Assembly: GCF_004359215.1 (NCBI RefSeq)
Contig: NC_090611.1
Span: forward strand, 3,252,784-3,316,783
DNA from: Bremia lactucae
Taxonomy: Eukaryota > Oomycota > Peronosporomycetes > Peronosporales > Peronosporaceae
DNA length: 64,000 bases
Reading direction: 5' to 3'
Within the stretch, counting starts at the first letter, position 1. Each line of letters opens with the position of its first letter. The notes under the pieces are model-generated. The model did no database searches. It was not told the origin of the DNA and was given only the letters and a program-made list of their open reading frames with translations. This document shows, piece after piece, positions 23,042 through 34,027 of the stretch. Made by a program: the position numbers and the translations under genes.

Positions 23042-23372
23042 ATGATTTTGATTGGTCAGATCCATCATTTTAAATTCCATCGCATGAAGGAACAATTCAT
23101 GCGGGGTGAGGATAGTGTTGAACCTTCGGCTGCGGTTCGTGCAGCCGCGGGTGACGCATTGTTATCTCTTGCGGTAGACGTTCCGTCTACCGTAGTGTCT
23201 TCCACTCGCACAACACTTGGTGTTGCGAGTGCACGTGGTGATTCACCACGTGAGTACGACCCCTCTTTAGAGGTCGATTATGAGTGCGAGTCGGACGAAA
23301 TGGCCGACTCGGGGAGGATGGAACAGTCGCCTGATACCCGTCAGGCGGCTGATTATGAGCCTTCGAATGAGA
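23042..23372 (+). CDS. 5' part of Gypsy antisense ORF, copy A (cut by N)
   Basis: An ATG 78 bp from the LTR edge opens a 110-codon frame on the strand opposite pol. It continues to the single N at 23373. It matches the ORF at 62116-62466 over its whole length with few changes (shared blocks FHRMK, AVRAAAGDALLSLAVDVPS, SSTRTTL, EVDYECESDE). Composition is acidic and Ser-rich. No database family is recognised. Between the copies many DNA differences fall in hairpin loops, with the arms preserved. Confidence 0.6.
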
Positions 23373-23373
23373 N
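23373..23373. other. Single-N assembly join inside LTR-1 element
   Basis: The antisense ORF stops at this N. The next bases (TTGTTAATCTATC...) repeat LTR-1 text already seen at about 22690, so two pieces of the same repeat family have been joined here. Confidence 0.85.
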
Positions 23374-23648
23374 TTGTTAATCTATCTTTGTAAATGTTGT
23401 CTTAACTATAAACTAATACTAAACATGTAAATGAATTCTTATCTATCTTATCTCGTAACTCTCTTTGATTACTTCTACAGCTGATTAGTCTGCGGAATAA
23501 ATAGACATAATGGTCTATACCTATTTATGGATAAGAATTCAGGAAATTACTATTTAAAGTAATTTCCTCCAAATATTATCTATCTTTTAGATAATATTAA
23601 TTAACAACCTTTTAGTGTTAATTTCATGTAACGATACAACCCGTTACA
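23374..23648 (-). repeat. LTR-1 copy B, partial
   Basis: Matches the last 275 bp of copy A with few changes and ends CCCGTTACA. It starts at the N, so the missing 5' part may be an assembly effect. Its internal hairpin is one pair longer than in copy A (AATATTATCT/AGATAATATT), with T-A replacing a T-G wobble. Confidence 0.85.
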
Positions 23649-24060
23649 TTCGACCTTTTCACGTAAGAAGTGAAAATTGATATCGATGTAGATGGGGTTT
23701 TGCGCCAGTGCGACACATCTTTGGTATCTTGACAGATCGATGTGGCTCCATTTTTGAGAAAACTTCACGTTCTTCAGCAGCAATCGGAGCCAGACTAGTT
23801 CTTGAGCTGCGTTGTAGAGACTCACTCTGCGCTCAAGTCGCTGCTGTTGGCTGCCGCTTCGACTTCCACGGTATAACATTGCCATTTAGGAAGAAGATGT
23901 ATCCCGTTGTAAAGCGTCGCGTATCCAAATCGCCAGCCCAATTGACATCGGCAAAAGTTTTGAGCTCTCCCTTGCTCGCACCGTCAAATACGATCCCAGT
24001 GTCTTGGGCTGTCTTCAAATATTGAGGATCCTCTTTGCTGCAATCCAGTGTGTCTTCTCA
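23649..24060 (-). pseudogene. Copia RNase H fragment
   Basis: Minus-strand reading gives the end of a Ty1/copia polyprotein in two overlapping frames: FADVNWAGDLDTRRFTTGYI and IPWKSKRQPT from 24018 to ~23840, then the post-frameshift text around EAQELVWLRLLLK and LAQNPIYIDINFHFLREKVE. This is the standard copia RNase H ending. It is interrupted by a frameshift and lacks the rest of pol. It directly abuts an LTR-1 piece, so it was truncated by insertion or by the assembly. Confidence 0.85.
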
Positions 24061-24063
24061 TAT

Positions 24064-24492
24064 TGTAGAAGAGATACTTTGCTCCTTAAGTCAGAGGAAG
24101 ACTTATAGACTCACAGAGTCACTTAGTTCTATAGAACTAATAAGTTCAACAACTGAGTGAGTTGAACAGGCTCGTTGAGCTTAACAAATCCTAGTTGAAG
24201 GGATTCAGGGTTCGTAGAACAAAGTGGCAGCTAGTTCCAGATAGTATATACCTTAAAAAGTTTCTTTCTCTCGTAGATCAATGCGCAAGCTACAGGGGAA
24301 GGCACTAGACGCTGTAATATCAAGAGGGGAACTGAACTTTATTTACTATTTAAATCTAAAATCTCACCTTAGCCAAATTAGAATATATTTCTGTCGCCAG
24401 ATATAAACCTGGCGGCTACCATATATGTCAACCCATAATAAATGGGATCTTAGTGATTAATTATTTTAAATAGAACAAAAGGGTATTTATCA
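24064..24492 (-). repeat. LTR-2, 3' copy
   Basis: Left LTR of the minus-strand Gypsy element. It begins TGTAGAAGAG and ends at about TTTATCA, and contains short hairpins such as AGTTCTATAGAACT. Boundaries are placed from comparison with 29754-30183. Confidence 0.8.
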
Positions 24493-24944
24493 TATAGAAA
24501 ATGTCCCACAACAACGGTTTACCAGCCGATGTGTACCCTATTCCATCAGACTATTGACACCGAGTGACAAAATTCGCTTCAACTTCTCTCTAAGGTTGGA
24601 ATATAAGCAGTTAATTGTTCGGTTGTGTTCTGCATTTCTTTGTCTGATGATGGCTAAGCGTGGTTCCAGACTCTACCTCCTTCTTAACGACGAGATGATG
24701 ATCGACTATGAAATTCACACTTTATCGAAGGATGAGGAAAAGGAGCACGGTTGCTACACGCCTCCTGGTGTGGACGAATCTTGTCGGGCCCCAAATGAGT
24801 TCCAGAACGTGATGTCCCAGATGTTTTAGCTGCATTGCGTAGGGCACCGGACCCTGAGTTTAACATTAGCAGGTAGAGGCATTTAAAGCGTTACTTAACG
24901 CAAACTCCACTACCGGGAGCAGTGTGCTGTTACGCTGTGGTGTT

Positions 24945-25220
24945 TCAGCACACACACTGCGCAGAACGTCTTCGCAATGACGCGATTGGCACGTTCAGTC
25001 TGACCATCGTTCTGCTGATGGTCCGCAGTGGACATGTCGAATCTGGTGCCAAGCACCCGAAAATCGATTTCCAGAATTTATCCGTGAAACGGGAGTCTCG
25101 ATCAGAGACGATTTCCACAGGCAAACCGTGTTGGCGAAACACGCGATCTATTAATAGCCTTGCTGTACCTTCATCATCAGTAGTATCCAGCGTAGCTCCT
25201 AATTGTGCCGTTTCGCTCAT
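24945..25220 (-). pseudogene. Gypsy integrase core fragment (LTR-2 element)
   Basis: The minus strand shows the integrase core text RQHGLPVEIVSDRDSRFTDKFW, including the second catalytic Asp in SDRDSRF. Frames break on both sides. No intact zinc-binding region or chromodomain could be recognised in this element. Confidence 0.8.
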
Positions 25221-25947
25221 CGGTCAACAAAGATCACGATGCCGGTGCTACCGGCCTGATGTTTCGGTAGGCCGTAACAAAACCCATACTCCCAACGCCC
25301 TATGGATACGGCCGACTGACCAGTATCGCAGCAGCATGAGCAAAAAGGTTTTAACCCGTTGGCAAGTTTCACATGTGCGAACGCATGTGTTTACCCATTT
25401 TTAAAGCTTGGGCCATATAAATGTGGCTTGCGGAGCCATAGGGTTTTTCACTACCGAGATGACCACTGAGAACAGTCATAGAGAATTCGATACTTTGGAT
25501 CCTCATCATGAAGAACGACGATGCGCGGAATATCTGCAGCATCCGTGCAATAACGTAAGAGGCCGTTGATAGAAAATCGATATAAGCTCGCAAGCAAACG
25601 TGCCGACAATTTAATGTCCGACCCAGAGCTCTTAAGAGCTCGTAGTAGAGCTACACACTGGTGAACCTTGACGTAAGCCGAACGGATTAATTCAGTAATA
25701 GGTGACGTTATAGTCTTTAAATGAGAGAGCTCATAAGACGGTCTGCGTCATAACGCATCAGCCAAAGCATTCTGCTTGTCAGGCTTATATTTCATTTCGG
25801 CGAGAAATGAAAGCCATCTAGCCATTCTCTTAGAGAGATGGGGCGACTTGGTCGCACGCGTGATCTGTATATATCACAAACGTCTTAGAGCCTAGCAGAT
25901 GAACTCTAAATTTGACTAGAGCATACTTCATTGTGAGTAACTCTTTG

Positions 25948-26946
25948 TCATGTACTGGGTAATTCTTTTTTTGCAGCTTTAAGCTGTCTAGACTCGAACG
26001 CAGTTACACATTCTCGCCCATCAGTATCTGTTTGTAATAGAGCATTGCCGATGGCAAAATCCGGTGCGTCACAGACAACACTGAAAGGCCAATTTAACTT
26101 TGGCAGAGCCAAAATCGGGCATGGATAGACTACTAAGTTGTTTAAAAGCATCATTCTCGGTGTTAGTCCAGCACCAATCTGTGTCTTCTTTTAAGGAGAG
26201 TGGATAATGGCCTAGCCATATTATCAGCGTAATCTCGCTAAAGTTGTGCAAGTAGTTGGCGAGGCCCAACCACTTACGCGATTTTGTTTATCAGGAATCG
26301 GCAAATCAGCTATGGCTTTTACCTTGGTGGGGTCCGATCTAAGGCTTCGCTTCCAAATGAAGCACCCTACAAAATGAATTTCTTCTGCGCCAAAAATGCA
26401 TTTAGATGCATTGGCATTCAATTTGCTTGTGCACATACACTCGAGAACTACTCGCAATGGTCTATGTCGTTTCCACGTCCGACCGACCCTGCTCCGCACG
26501 ACTATGGCAAAAATTTCATCAAAATAAGTATACGCATAGCCTCGATGAGGGCGGAACACTACATCTTTAGACGATTCAATGTAGCCGCGGTGTTGGAGAG
26601 CCCTTGTGGCATAACCAACTACTCCCATAGCATATGCAAACCACTCTAGCGATATATCAGTAGCTTGCATGAGCAGTTGGTAATAACCATCGACTAAGTC
26701 AAGTGCACTGTACATCGTACATTCCACCATATTGTTCTGGCGAACATCCTTTCTAGAAATGAGGGTTTGTGCTGGTATAAAGGCAGCATTAAGCTTATGA
26801 TAAGCATGTACAATTCGCGATTTGCCATTTGACTTTTTGACACAAATTGTCGGTGTCGAATGGGGAATTTTACTCTCGCGTACCATTCCAGATTCGTGCT
26901 TAGCACGAAAGAAATCGTCAATGACGTCACACTGATCCTTTTGCAA
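25948..26946 (-). pseudogene. Gypsy reverse transcriptase and RNase H fragment
   Basis: The minus strand from 26946 gives RT domains: a C-x-KKSNGKSRIVHAYHKLN block, the DLVDGYYQLLM block, then YTYFDEIFAIV where active Gypsy enzymes have FDD. The second catalytic Asp has become Glu. Downstream the tether LPIPDKQN...VSGWASPT breaks frame, and the RNase H start (FSVVCDAPDFAIGNALLQTD) appears at about 26100-25950 in another frame. Dead copy. Confidence 0.85.
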
Positions 26947-28007
26947 AGGCCACTGTAGTATTTGGTTTATAGAACCAAGTAAATTTCATGACGGACACCT
27001 CCATCCGGAGGTAAAACCGATGGTGGATTTGTGCAAATCACATCGTGGAATTCTTTAACTAAGGAATATAATGGAGCCACAAAAGCTGCACTTAGTGTGC
27101 GAAGTGGCCCCTGGATGGCTTCATCCAGAAGCGATGATGAGTTTAACTCAATGTTTTGGTCAAATAGTCAACATCTCAGATAAGTCACCAGCCTATAAGT
27201 CTCGTCCCGAACTCATCAACAGACATTTGATAGAGCTCCAATAGAGCATGTAACGAAAGGATTGCCTCAAGGCTAACTTCTCCTTCGTTGTACCGGTCAC
27301 ACAATTTACAAGCGTATGCAACTGCTCGCTCGTATCACTTTGTGACGTTATAGACGCTTCGCGTCTCTGCTGTCTCAGAGTTGAGACAATGCGCCTCTTA
27401 GAGGCCGAAACAGCCATGTTCCCATTTTTCCCAACATTTACTGTCTTTAAACCTGAGCAGGTCGTAAGTTTTATTTTACCGTATAGAGTGGCAATCGAAG
27501 CGATGTATTTTGGTGCGTTCTAAGACAATGCATCTCGAGGCCGGCTCGTACGTCATTCGACGAGGAGTCATGTAACTCAAATTCCTTGTCTAGTAACTGT
27601 TTACGTGTCACTTCACGTGCTTTATAAGGTTTGACCCGATATGCTCTGGCGACTTGCCAATAGTGTCTCAACTGACACTCAATATGGTGCCACCTCGGCC
27701 GACCACTTTCGGTGGACTTAGACGTGCCACTCCACATGTCTCAAGACAGTTTACGCCATTGATGACTTGGCCCGAGGTCTACAATGCTTTCAGCATTTAG
27801 TAATTCGTTATTGCAAAGAGTGTCACTCGACGGAGTACGTGCCGTTCCACCCCCTTTTCCTGTGCCGGGCTCAAGATTGATGCTTTCAACATTGGAGTTA
27901 CTTAACTCATACATTCCGTTGTCTAGCTCCTGACAGATTCGGTCAGCGCTTCGCGTTCTTAGCGAATTTGTTGCCTCGCAAAGGTACATTGCGCGTTGCG
28001 CCTGAAA

Positions 28008-28250
28008 TCATAGATGCAGATTATACCTTGCACCGATTGGAGTTCGTTTCTTAAACTTAACGCGAATCGCGTTAAGTCTTTGAAACCAGGCTTCGCGTAT
28101 AATGTCTTTTACATTGCGAATAAACGCGTTACAGGCTTGCATCAACGAGCTTTTATCTCGCTTGTTGTTGCCACTATACCATCGATCCTTAAACAAGCAT
28201 CGAGATAAAAATCTTCCTCGGCGAGAAAATTCTTCGCGCTGGGATCAAGG
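28008..28250 (-). pseudogene. Fragment related to the Gypsy antisense ORF
   Basis: Minus-strand reading gives RWYSGNNKRD, ACNAFIRNVKDI and RVKFKKRTPIGA, matching residues ~75-127 of the antisense ORF at 62612-63838; with frame changes the match extends back over LDP-S-A-KNF. It lies inside the LTR-2 element between gag and the pol start, probably as an inserted piece. The similarity is at protein level with many synonymous and replacement changes. Confidence 0.75.
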
Positions 28251-28533
28251 CCATGTAGCTTTAATCGATCCATGGCTCATAGCGTTCAAGCCAGGCCATA
28301 CCAATGATGAAATCATATGTCAAATCCAAATCAAGGACGAGACAGCGTTCCACACTGTCAAATATTAAAAACTTACTACGTAAGTTCAACGGAACTTAAG
28401 GAACAGTGACACGAGTCCGAGTCGTTAATTCAACAGTGATTTAATCCCCTTCATGCGCTTTAAGCACCTCAGCAAATCGCTGATTCCCTTCACTAGCATA
28501 ATTGCAAGGCGCCCTTGAGTCAATTAAAACTGG

Positions 28534-29695
28534 CTATTGCATATCAAAGCCCTCTACAGTCGCCTGAGCAGCTAACAAGCCATGCTTGTACTCACATCCC
28601 GTGCCACTACGCACATAACTATTTGGGGCTAGGTCCTGTTTGCTCTCACCTCCTAGAGGTTCAGCAGAGCCTAGGTCTTCCCGAGTACGGCGCCCCGCCC
28701 CTACTAGGTATCGACGTTTGCCCGCACCGTACCAGATTTCTCGTGTAGGTCGGGATTGTTGCATTTTGAGCTTTGCGCTCGTTGCGTAAGAGGCAAGCCG
28801 AGCATAAGTGTTTCGTGCTTCCGCACATGTAACATCTGTGGATGTTTCTGTTTCTATGCTGTTCCATAGCTTGAAAAATTTCTTTCTCCTCCTCAACGAG
28901 GCTTAGATCCATGAGCTCCGGTCTATTAGATGACCTCAAAGTGCTTAAAGAGCTTGTACAAAACACGGGCGTGCTCACACGAGCGGACTTAAAGCCGAAT
29001 TTAACGCGTAGCGCTATGGCAGCTGCCTTTTCAAAAGTAACGGGATGGGATCGTTACAATTTCGTCCGGTCAACTGCCACATTGAGACCATCCCCTAAAA
29101 GACGATTAATAAAATAGCTTTTTGCACCGGGTCTTGTTGCATAGCGGCAATGCGAGTTCTTAACTCCTGGCCATAGCCCCCTAGGGTTCGTTTACCTTGG
29201 CGATACACCATGAGTCGCGATCGCGTACAAAAGTCTGATCGGGATGATCAAACATGCTAGTCACTTGCTGTTTCAGCGACTTCCAAGCGTCATTTTTAGA
29301 CGTGCTGCACATTCCATGGCTCTACCACCGAACATAGAGATTGCCATGGTCACCTTTTGCGTTCTGTTAAGAACATATGGACATCTCCATTTGCTGAATC
29401 CAAAAAAGGAGGTTCTCTCGCTCTTCGCCCTAAAATATCTTAACATTGACACCAAGGGAGCGAGTCTTAGGCTCTAGATCAGATAAAGAAGTGTATCGAG
29501 TAAGCATAGATGCTATAAGTGGCCCTGGACGAGTTCAATAAGGAAGGAGTTGTATTGCATAAAGGCTTCACGCCTTGCATCGAGAACCTCTGGTCCCTGG
29601 GTCTTGATGAACTCAATGTGTTCTAGCCCAAACAAGGTCTTAAGCTTCTCAAACGCTACGCGTTTTGACCCTGAAAGTTCGGAAAAAGTGTCCAT
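28534..29695 (-). pseudogene. Gypsy gag remnant with CCHC zinc knuckle
   Basis: Minus-strand gag of the LTR-2 element in several frames. The nucleocapsid zinc knuckle is intact as C-YM-C-GSTK-H-LCSA-C (C-x2-C-x4-H-x4-C) near 28840. Upstream pieces (29695-29513) are helix-rich and match the place of the gag core. Stops and frameshifts interrupt it. Confidence 0.75.
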
Positions 29696-29753
29696 TTCAG
29701 CAGAGGGTTAGTCTTGTAAGGACTCACGCGTAATTGACCACGACTGCTGTCAG

Positions 29754-30183
29754 GTGTAGCGGAGCTACCTTGCTCCTTAAGTCAGAGGGAGACTTATAGA
29801 CTCAGAGAGTCACTAAGTTCTATAGAACTAATATGTTTGACAACTTAGTGCGTTGTACAAGATCGTAGAGCTTAACAAATCCTAGTTCAAGGGATTCAGT
29901 GGTTCGCAGAACCCCGTGGCAGTTAGGGTCCGAGAGTATATAACTTAGAAAGGTTTATATCTCACGTAGATCAATGAGCAAGCCTTGATAGGCACTAGAC
30001 GCTGTAATTTCAAAAAGGAACTGAACTATATTTAGTTATTTAAATCTAAAACTCGACACTGATTAAATTAAAAAAGGATTTCGACCGCCAGATTTTATCT
30101 GGCGGCTACCATGTATGTTGCCCATAATAAATGGGATCTTAGTGATTAATTATTTTGAGTAAAACATAGGGGATTTACCCACA
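29754..30183 (-). repeat. LTR-2, 5' copy
   Basis: Right LTR of the minus-strand Gypsy element, 430 bp, TGTAGCGGAG... to ...TTTACCCACA. It holds hairpins (GCCAGAT-ttt-ATCTGGC; CACTAAGTT...AACTTAGTG). No tRNA primer-binding match starting TGG is seen just inside it on the minus strand. Confidence 0.8.
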
Positions 30184-30476
30184 CTTAATCGTTTCATTAT
30201 GCTCTGCGATTTTGCTGAAAATCATCAAGTCGTCTCAACAGTGCTTACACCGTTGACTTTCGGACATCCACGCATGGGTCTGCCGCAGAGCGGTGGAAAG
30301 CCTTGGTCTTCTAGGTGCTATGTATCTTGTATTCAACTGACGTGCAGCTTGCTTGGTTCTATAGGATGCGTTTTCAAGAGCACACTTTTAAGCTGGTTTG
30401 TCCGAGATTTCGAAGCTGCCCGGCTGATCATTTAAAGCTTTTCTTCGACTTCACGTAAATAAACGCTATATCCACC

Positions 30477-30689
30477 TCAACTTTCTCTGCTTCGAGGACC
30501 TTAATCGTGGCAATCTTAGTGCTGTGTTTATGGATTCCTTTCGGACCACTAGAGCAAACGTGACTTCGTAGTCAGTAACGAGTCACTGTGTAAACCCTTG
30601 ACCATAAGCCGTGCCTTGAGCTTGATAACGGATCCATTCGTGTTGCGATAAGTTAAAAAAAATACCATTTGATTCGGAAAGCCCGCGTG
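30477..30689 (-). pseudogene. Copia RT fragment (duplicated at 34888)
   Basis: The minus strand carries the start of a copia reverse-transcriptase domain (TYRNTNGSVIKLKARLMVKG). The first ~180 bp is nearly identical to 34888-35070, which begins right after a single N. Frame is broken. Confidence 0.7.
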
Positions 30690-30769
30690 CACCCGATAGC
30701 TTTTTGTCATTGCAGCATACCCACGTGGGAGCTCGTGGGTATGCTGCAATGAAAAAAAGCTATCGGGTG
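30690..30769. repeat. 36-bp inverted repeat (fold-back)
   Basis: Arms 30690-30725 and 30734-30769 are reverse complements with one mismatch and an 8-base loop. The related copia fragment near 35093-35170 has the left arm and both flanks but unrelated sequence where the right arm would be. Here, 25 bases of ancestral text have been replaced by 29 bases copied from the opposite strand of the left arm. Confidence 0.95.
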
Positions 30770-30845
30770 TATACGCCTCGCTTCTTGCATATCGGACGCA
30801 CCAAACATTCTTCTTCACCATCTCTACTCGGTGTACAGCGATTAG

Positions 30846-31340
30846 CACCCCAAGCGGCATGTTATGGGAGTGGCTGGTTATACCACAAGGGCTTTCCAAC
30901 GCCCCGGCAACATTTAATCGTCTAGTGACGCAACTGTTTCGCCCTCATCGAGATTATGCACAGACTTATTTCGATGCCATTTTTGTCCATAGTCGTGCGG
31001 AGCGGGGTCGGTCGGATATGGAAAACCATTTAGACCATTTGTGAGCAGTGCTCGAGTGCATGCACTCAAACAAATTGTATGTTAATGCATCTAAATGCAT
31101 TTTTGGCGCAGACGAAATTCCTTTTTTAGGATGCTTCATTGGAAAGCGAGACCTTAGAGCGGATCCCGCTAAGGTAAAAGCCATACTAGATTGGCCGGTT
31201 CCTAAAAACCAAAAGGATTTGCGTGAGTGGTTGGGTCTCGCCAATTATTTCCACAAATATAGCGAAAATTACGCTGATATGGCTAGGCCGTTATCTAATC
31301 TCCTTAAAAGGATACAGAATGATGCTGAACTAGCACCGAG
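30846..31340 (+). pseudogene. Gypsy reverse transcriptase fragment, plus strand
   Basis: The plus strand reads the Gypsy RT text LVIPQGLSNAPATFNRLV, then QTYFDAIFVHS (active copies have FDD, here FDA), a stop at about 31042, and the thumb/tether LRADPAKVKAILDWPVPKNQ and LGLANYFHKYSENYADMARPL. It opposes the orientation of the LTR-2 element and carries catalytic and nonsense lesions. Confidence 0.85.
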
Positions 31341-31700
31341 AATAATGCTTTTCGAGCAGTTAAGGATAGTCGTATCCATGCCCCGATTCTGGCACTGCCG
31401 AACCCAAATTGGCCTTTCAGTATTCAAGACACTCATAGTTGTTATGGCGACTTTAAATCACGGAAAGCTCAGTGGGAATCGCTTGGGCATATTTTCCCAA
31501 TCGCGGTCGTTTTGCGTTCAAACGAAACGCTCGACCAATACGAGGCGGAATTCACGCGCCGCGTTCATCCGCATTCCAAAGCGATGAAACAGCGGTCGCA
31601 GCGAATGAATTTTACCCGCTTGCATGTGAAAGAAATCATTGGAGGTACTGTATACCCTTCGTTTCTTCTAACTACGCTATTTCTGCTAGTCCATTTGAGA

Positions 31701-31982
31701 CTAGCGAAGAGCCTTCAGCTGGTGCTCTTTTTTGTAGGCAGTCAACAAGCAGGGCACGTCAATATGTAGGGTATCGATTGGTTCCCAAGAGTCGAAACGC
31801 TCTAGGTGAACTCTCCATTGGACGAGGATCTGATACCTTTGCCTCACGGAGCGGTGGGCAAGCAACCTTCCAACAATGAAGCGTTTATTCCCACCCGCAT
31901 CTATCAGTGCAGGCGGCGCCCGATAGGAGTGGCGATCTCGCCCACCTTCTCGCGGCTGCCTTACCTTCGTCCGTTCAATCAC
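31701..31982 (-). pseudogene. Gypsy chromodomain fragment
   Basis: Minus strand shows a pol C-terminal chromodomain: KRFIVGRLLAHRSVRQRYQI, LVQWRV and DSWEPIDTL, the usual F-x-V-E-x-I...Y-x-V-x-W...WEP pattern with lesions (GRLL where ERIL is normal). Opposite it and beyond, the plus strand keeps a coiled-coil-like ORF (31907-32257), as in the LTR-1 lineage. Confidence 0.75.
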
Positions 31983-32257
31983 AGGCGTTTAGCGCTGCCG
32001 AGCGACGTATTGCGGGTCTCGAGGGTCAAGTCTTGCGAATGACCTCGGGTCTTCAGGATATCCGCGCCAAGGATTCTCAGGGTTATGAACGCCTGAATCT
32101 TCGGCTTGACATCCTGGAGAAGTTGATGCTGAGGGGGACCCGCATAATGCGCGTGGTATCCCTCACTCTCCGAGTATTTTTCATGGTGGGAGAAGTCGAT
32201 CGGTTAAAATTTTTTACCTTCACCGTCTCCCTCACCCGGTCGACGCTCGATTCATAG
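31907..32257 (+). CDS. Coiled-coil ORF antisense to a chromodomain, third lineage
   Basis: A 116-codon plus-strand frame begins opposite the chromodomain remnant and contains a heptad-like stretch (AAERRIAGLEGQVLRMTS, GYERLNLRLDILEKL). Its position relative to the chromodomain is the same as for the long antisense ORF at 62.6-63.8 kb, but the sequence is not obviously alignable. It may be a decayed antisense gene or a chance frame. Confidence 0.35.
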   Translation: MQAAPDRSGDLAHLLAAALPSSVQSQAFSAAERRIAGLEGQVLRMTSGLQDIRAKDSQGYERLNLRLDILEKLMLRGTRIMRVVSLTLRVFFMVGEVDRLKFFTFTVSLTRSTLDS

Positions 32258-32918
32258 TCGGCGTCACCGCCGGTCTCCTTAGACGGCCGGGAGTATGTTT
32301 CTTGTCATTGCCCTTTTCTTACCCCAGTCTCCACGAGCTGTGTAGTAATTGGCGACGATTGACACCCCGTTAACGCACCCTCAGCTGTTCATCAGTTGCA
32401 TATGCCTCTCGCAGGAGCACATCCTTCCCGGTGTCCTGCGTTAGAGTTATCAACTGTGCGTGTACGCCAGTCTATTCATGGTTGCTGTTTTGCCAACCAT
32501 GGCAAGCCTAGGATGAGGTCATACAGACTCTCCATACCTAGCATTGTGAACTTCTCTTAACAAGAGAAGTCAATAAAGCTGAAGGCGAGACCTGAATGAG
32601 CTCCCTTAGACTTAACGAGCGCGCCGTTCGCTAACGAACGGTCGCCTGCCATCCTGGCAAAGCGACTTAAACCTCGCCGGTCTCTCTCGTAGAGCCAGAA
32701 CTTTTATAAAATTCTGTGATGCACCCGCTACTAGGAGGGTCATCTCCTGGTTATAGCCTCGTACTTGAGCGCTATGACCAATTGAGTTGAGGTCGAAATT
32801 TTGAGGCCACAGGGACTATTCTACCCATTTGTTCGACAACTCTGAACTTAGAGGAAGCTTCAGAGTCCGCGTCAGTAGGGCATCCCGCCCCTACTGCGCT
32901 CCTTCATTTCCCGACCTC

Positions 32919-34020
32919 TCAATGGTCGATGCAGAACTCATACGCCTCGCACGCTGTTTCTTGCAGGCTCTTTGGGAAGAAAGTCCTCTTGCTGTGCATC
33001 TTTGCTTCAACAGGGACCCTGGCATAGTAGCGAGCCATCATATGGCCGCGCTTGCCGCATTTGAAGCAGACAACGTCTGCGTTGCCCAACCTCATTGAAG
33101 TGGCATCTGTCATCACGGCCGACGGCTTATAAAAAGCTGTTCCTGGGGCACTGTCGTAGGATTGCTCCTCAACTAAGGCAATTTGGATTGCCTCTTCCAT
33201 AGTCGACGGCGCCTTTCTGAAAAGGGCCTGTCGCGATGGGCCATGCCGTAATCCGTTTATAAACGTGGGCACCTTACTATACTCGGGAATCGGACCTACG
33301 GTAGTAGATGCCGACAGCGAGCGCATCTCCTGCACATACTTTCGCAGAGATCGCTTCGCCTGTCGCGCTCCATATAAGCGCGCCTGAAGCAACACTTCGT
33401 TGTTTGACGGTTGGTACATGGCGCGAACCTTTGACTTAAAAATCGCCCATGTAGATAACGCCTTTCTGTCCGCCATAAGCGCCGAGCAAGCCCACTCTGA
33501 GGCCTTACCGCGCAGATGCGACATGGCGTACAACACCATCCGGCTGTCGTCCTTTGTGAGCTGCGCGACACCGCATTGCTCCATGGCTAAAAAGCTAGTG
33601 GGCAATCGTGTGCGCTGCAGTTCCATCGAACTTCGGCGGGTCCATCCCAATGGGCCTCGGCTGATGCGGCCGAGCAGAGAGCATCCCAACAGTCCTGTTG
33701 AGAGCCTTGCTCCAACCCTGCTAACTCCTCAGCTCATCCTAAGTCTGAGTGACGGACTCCGCTGCAGGATAGCTCTGTTCTTCGGACGCGGCTCGGCGCT
33801 GTCTGAGCACGAATGCCTCAAACTGCTCCAACGGAATAACATGTTGCTCAGGAGGATTGTCCAAGAGCCTGGCCAAAGCTTGTTCACCAAGTCCCTGCGC
33901 CAAGCGCTCTACCACCTCCCGATGATGTTTGGCGAGGTGGGGAAACGAGCCAAATCGATATTGACGCTCATCCTCACGTACACAAGTAGAGATGCGGGTC
34001 GTGGAAAGAATTTCTAGTGC
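32919..34020 (-). pseudogene. Gypsy gag (LTR-3 family), broken zinc knuckle
   Basis: The minus strand carries a gag core of the retrotrans_gag type (LRGKASEWACSALMADRK, FKSKVRAMYQP, LLQARLYGARQ, FINGLRHGPSR) over 33689-32919, with its N-terminal part in another frame at 34020-33739. The zinc knuckle reads C-FK-C-GKRG-H-MMAR-Y: the last ligand is Tyr, not Cys. The LTR at 34028 lies just upstream on the minus strand, as a 5' LTR should. Confidence 0.85.
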
Positions 34021-34027
34021 TATCAAG

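Larger units (their letters stand above)
24064..30183 (-). mobile_element. Gypsy element with both LTRs (family LTR-2), decayed
   Basis: Two ~430-bp LTRs (24064-24492 and 29754-30183) in the same orientation flank about 5.3 kb of minus-strand gag-pol remnants in the order gag, protease region, RT, RNase H, integrase, reading right to left. LTR text shared by both ends includes GCACTAGACGCTGTAAT and TTAGTGATTAATTATTTT. The two LTRs differ at many positions, so the insertion is old. A ~250-bp stretch (28008-28250) related to another Gypsy family's antisense ORF lies inside. Confidence 0.85.
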
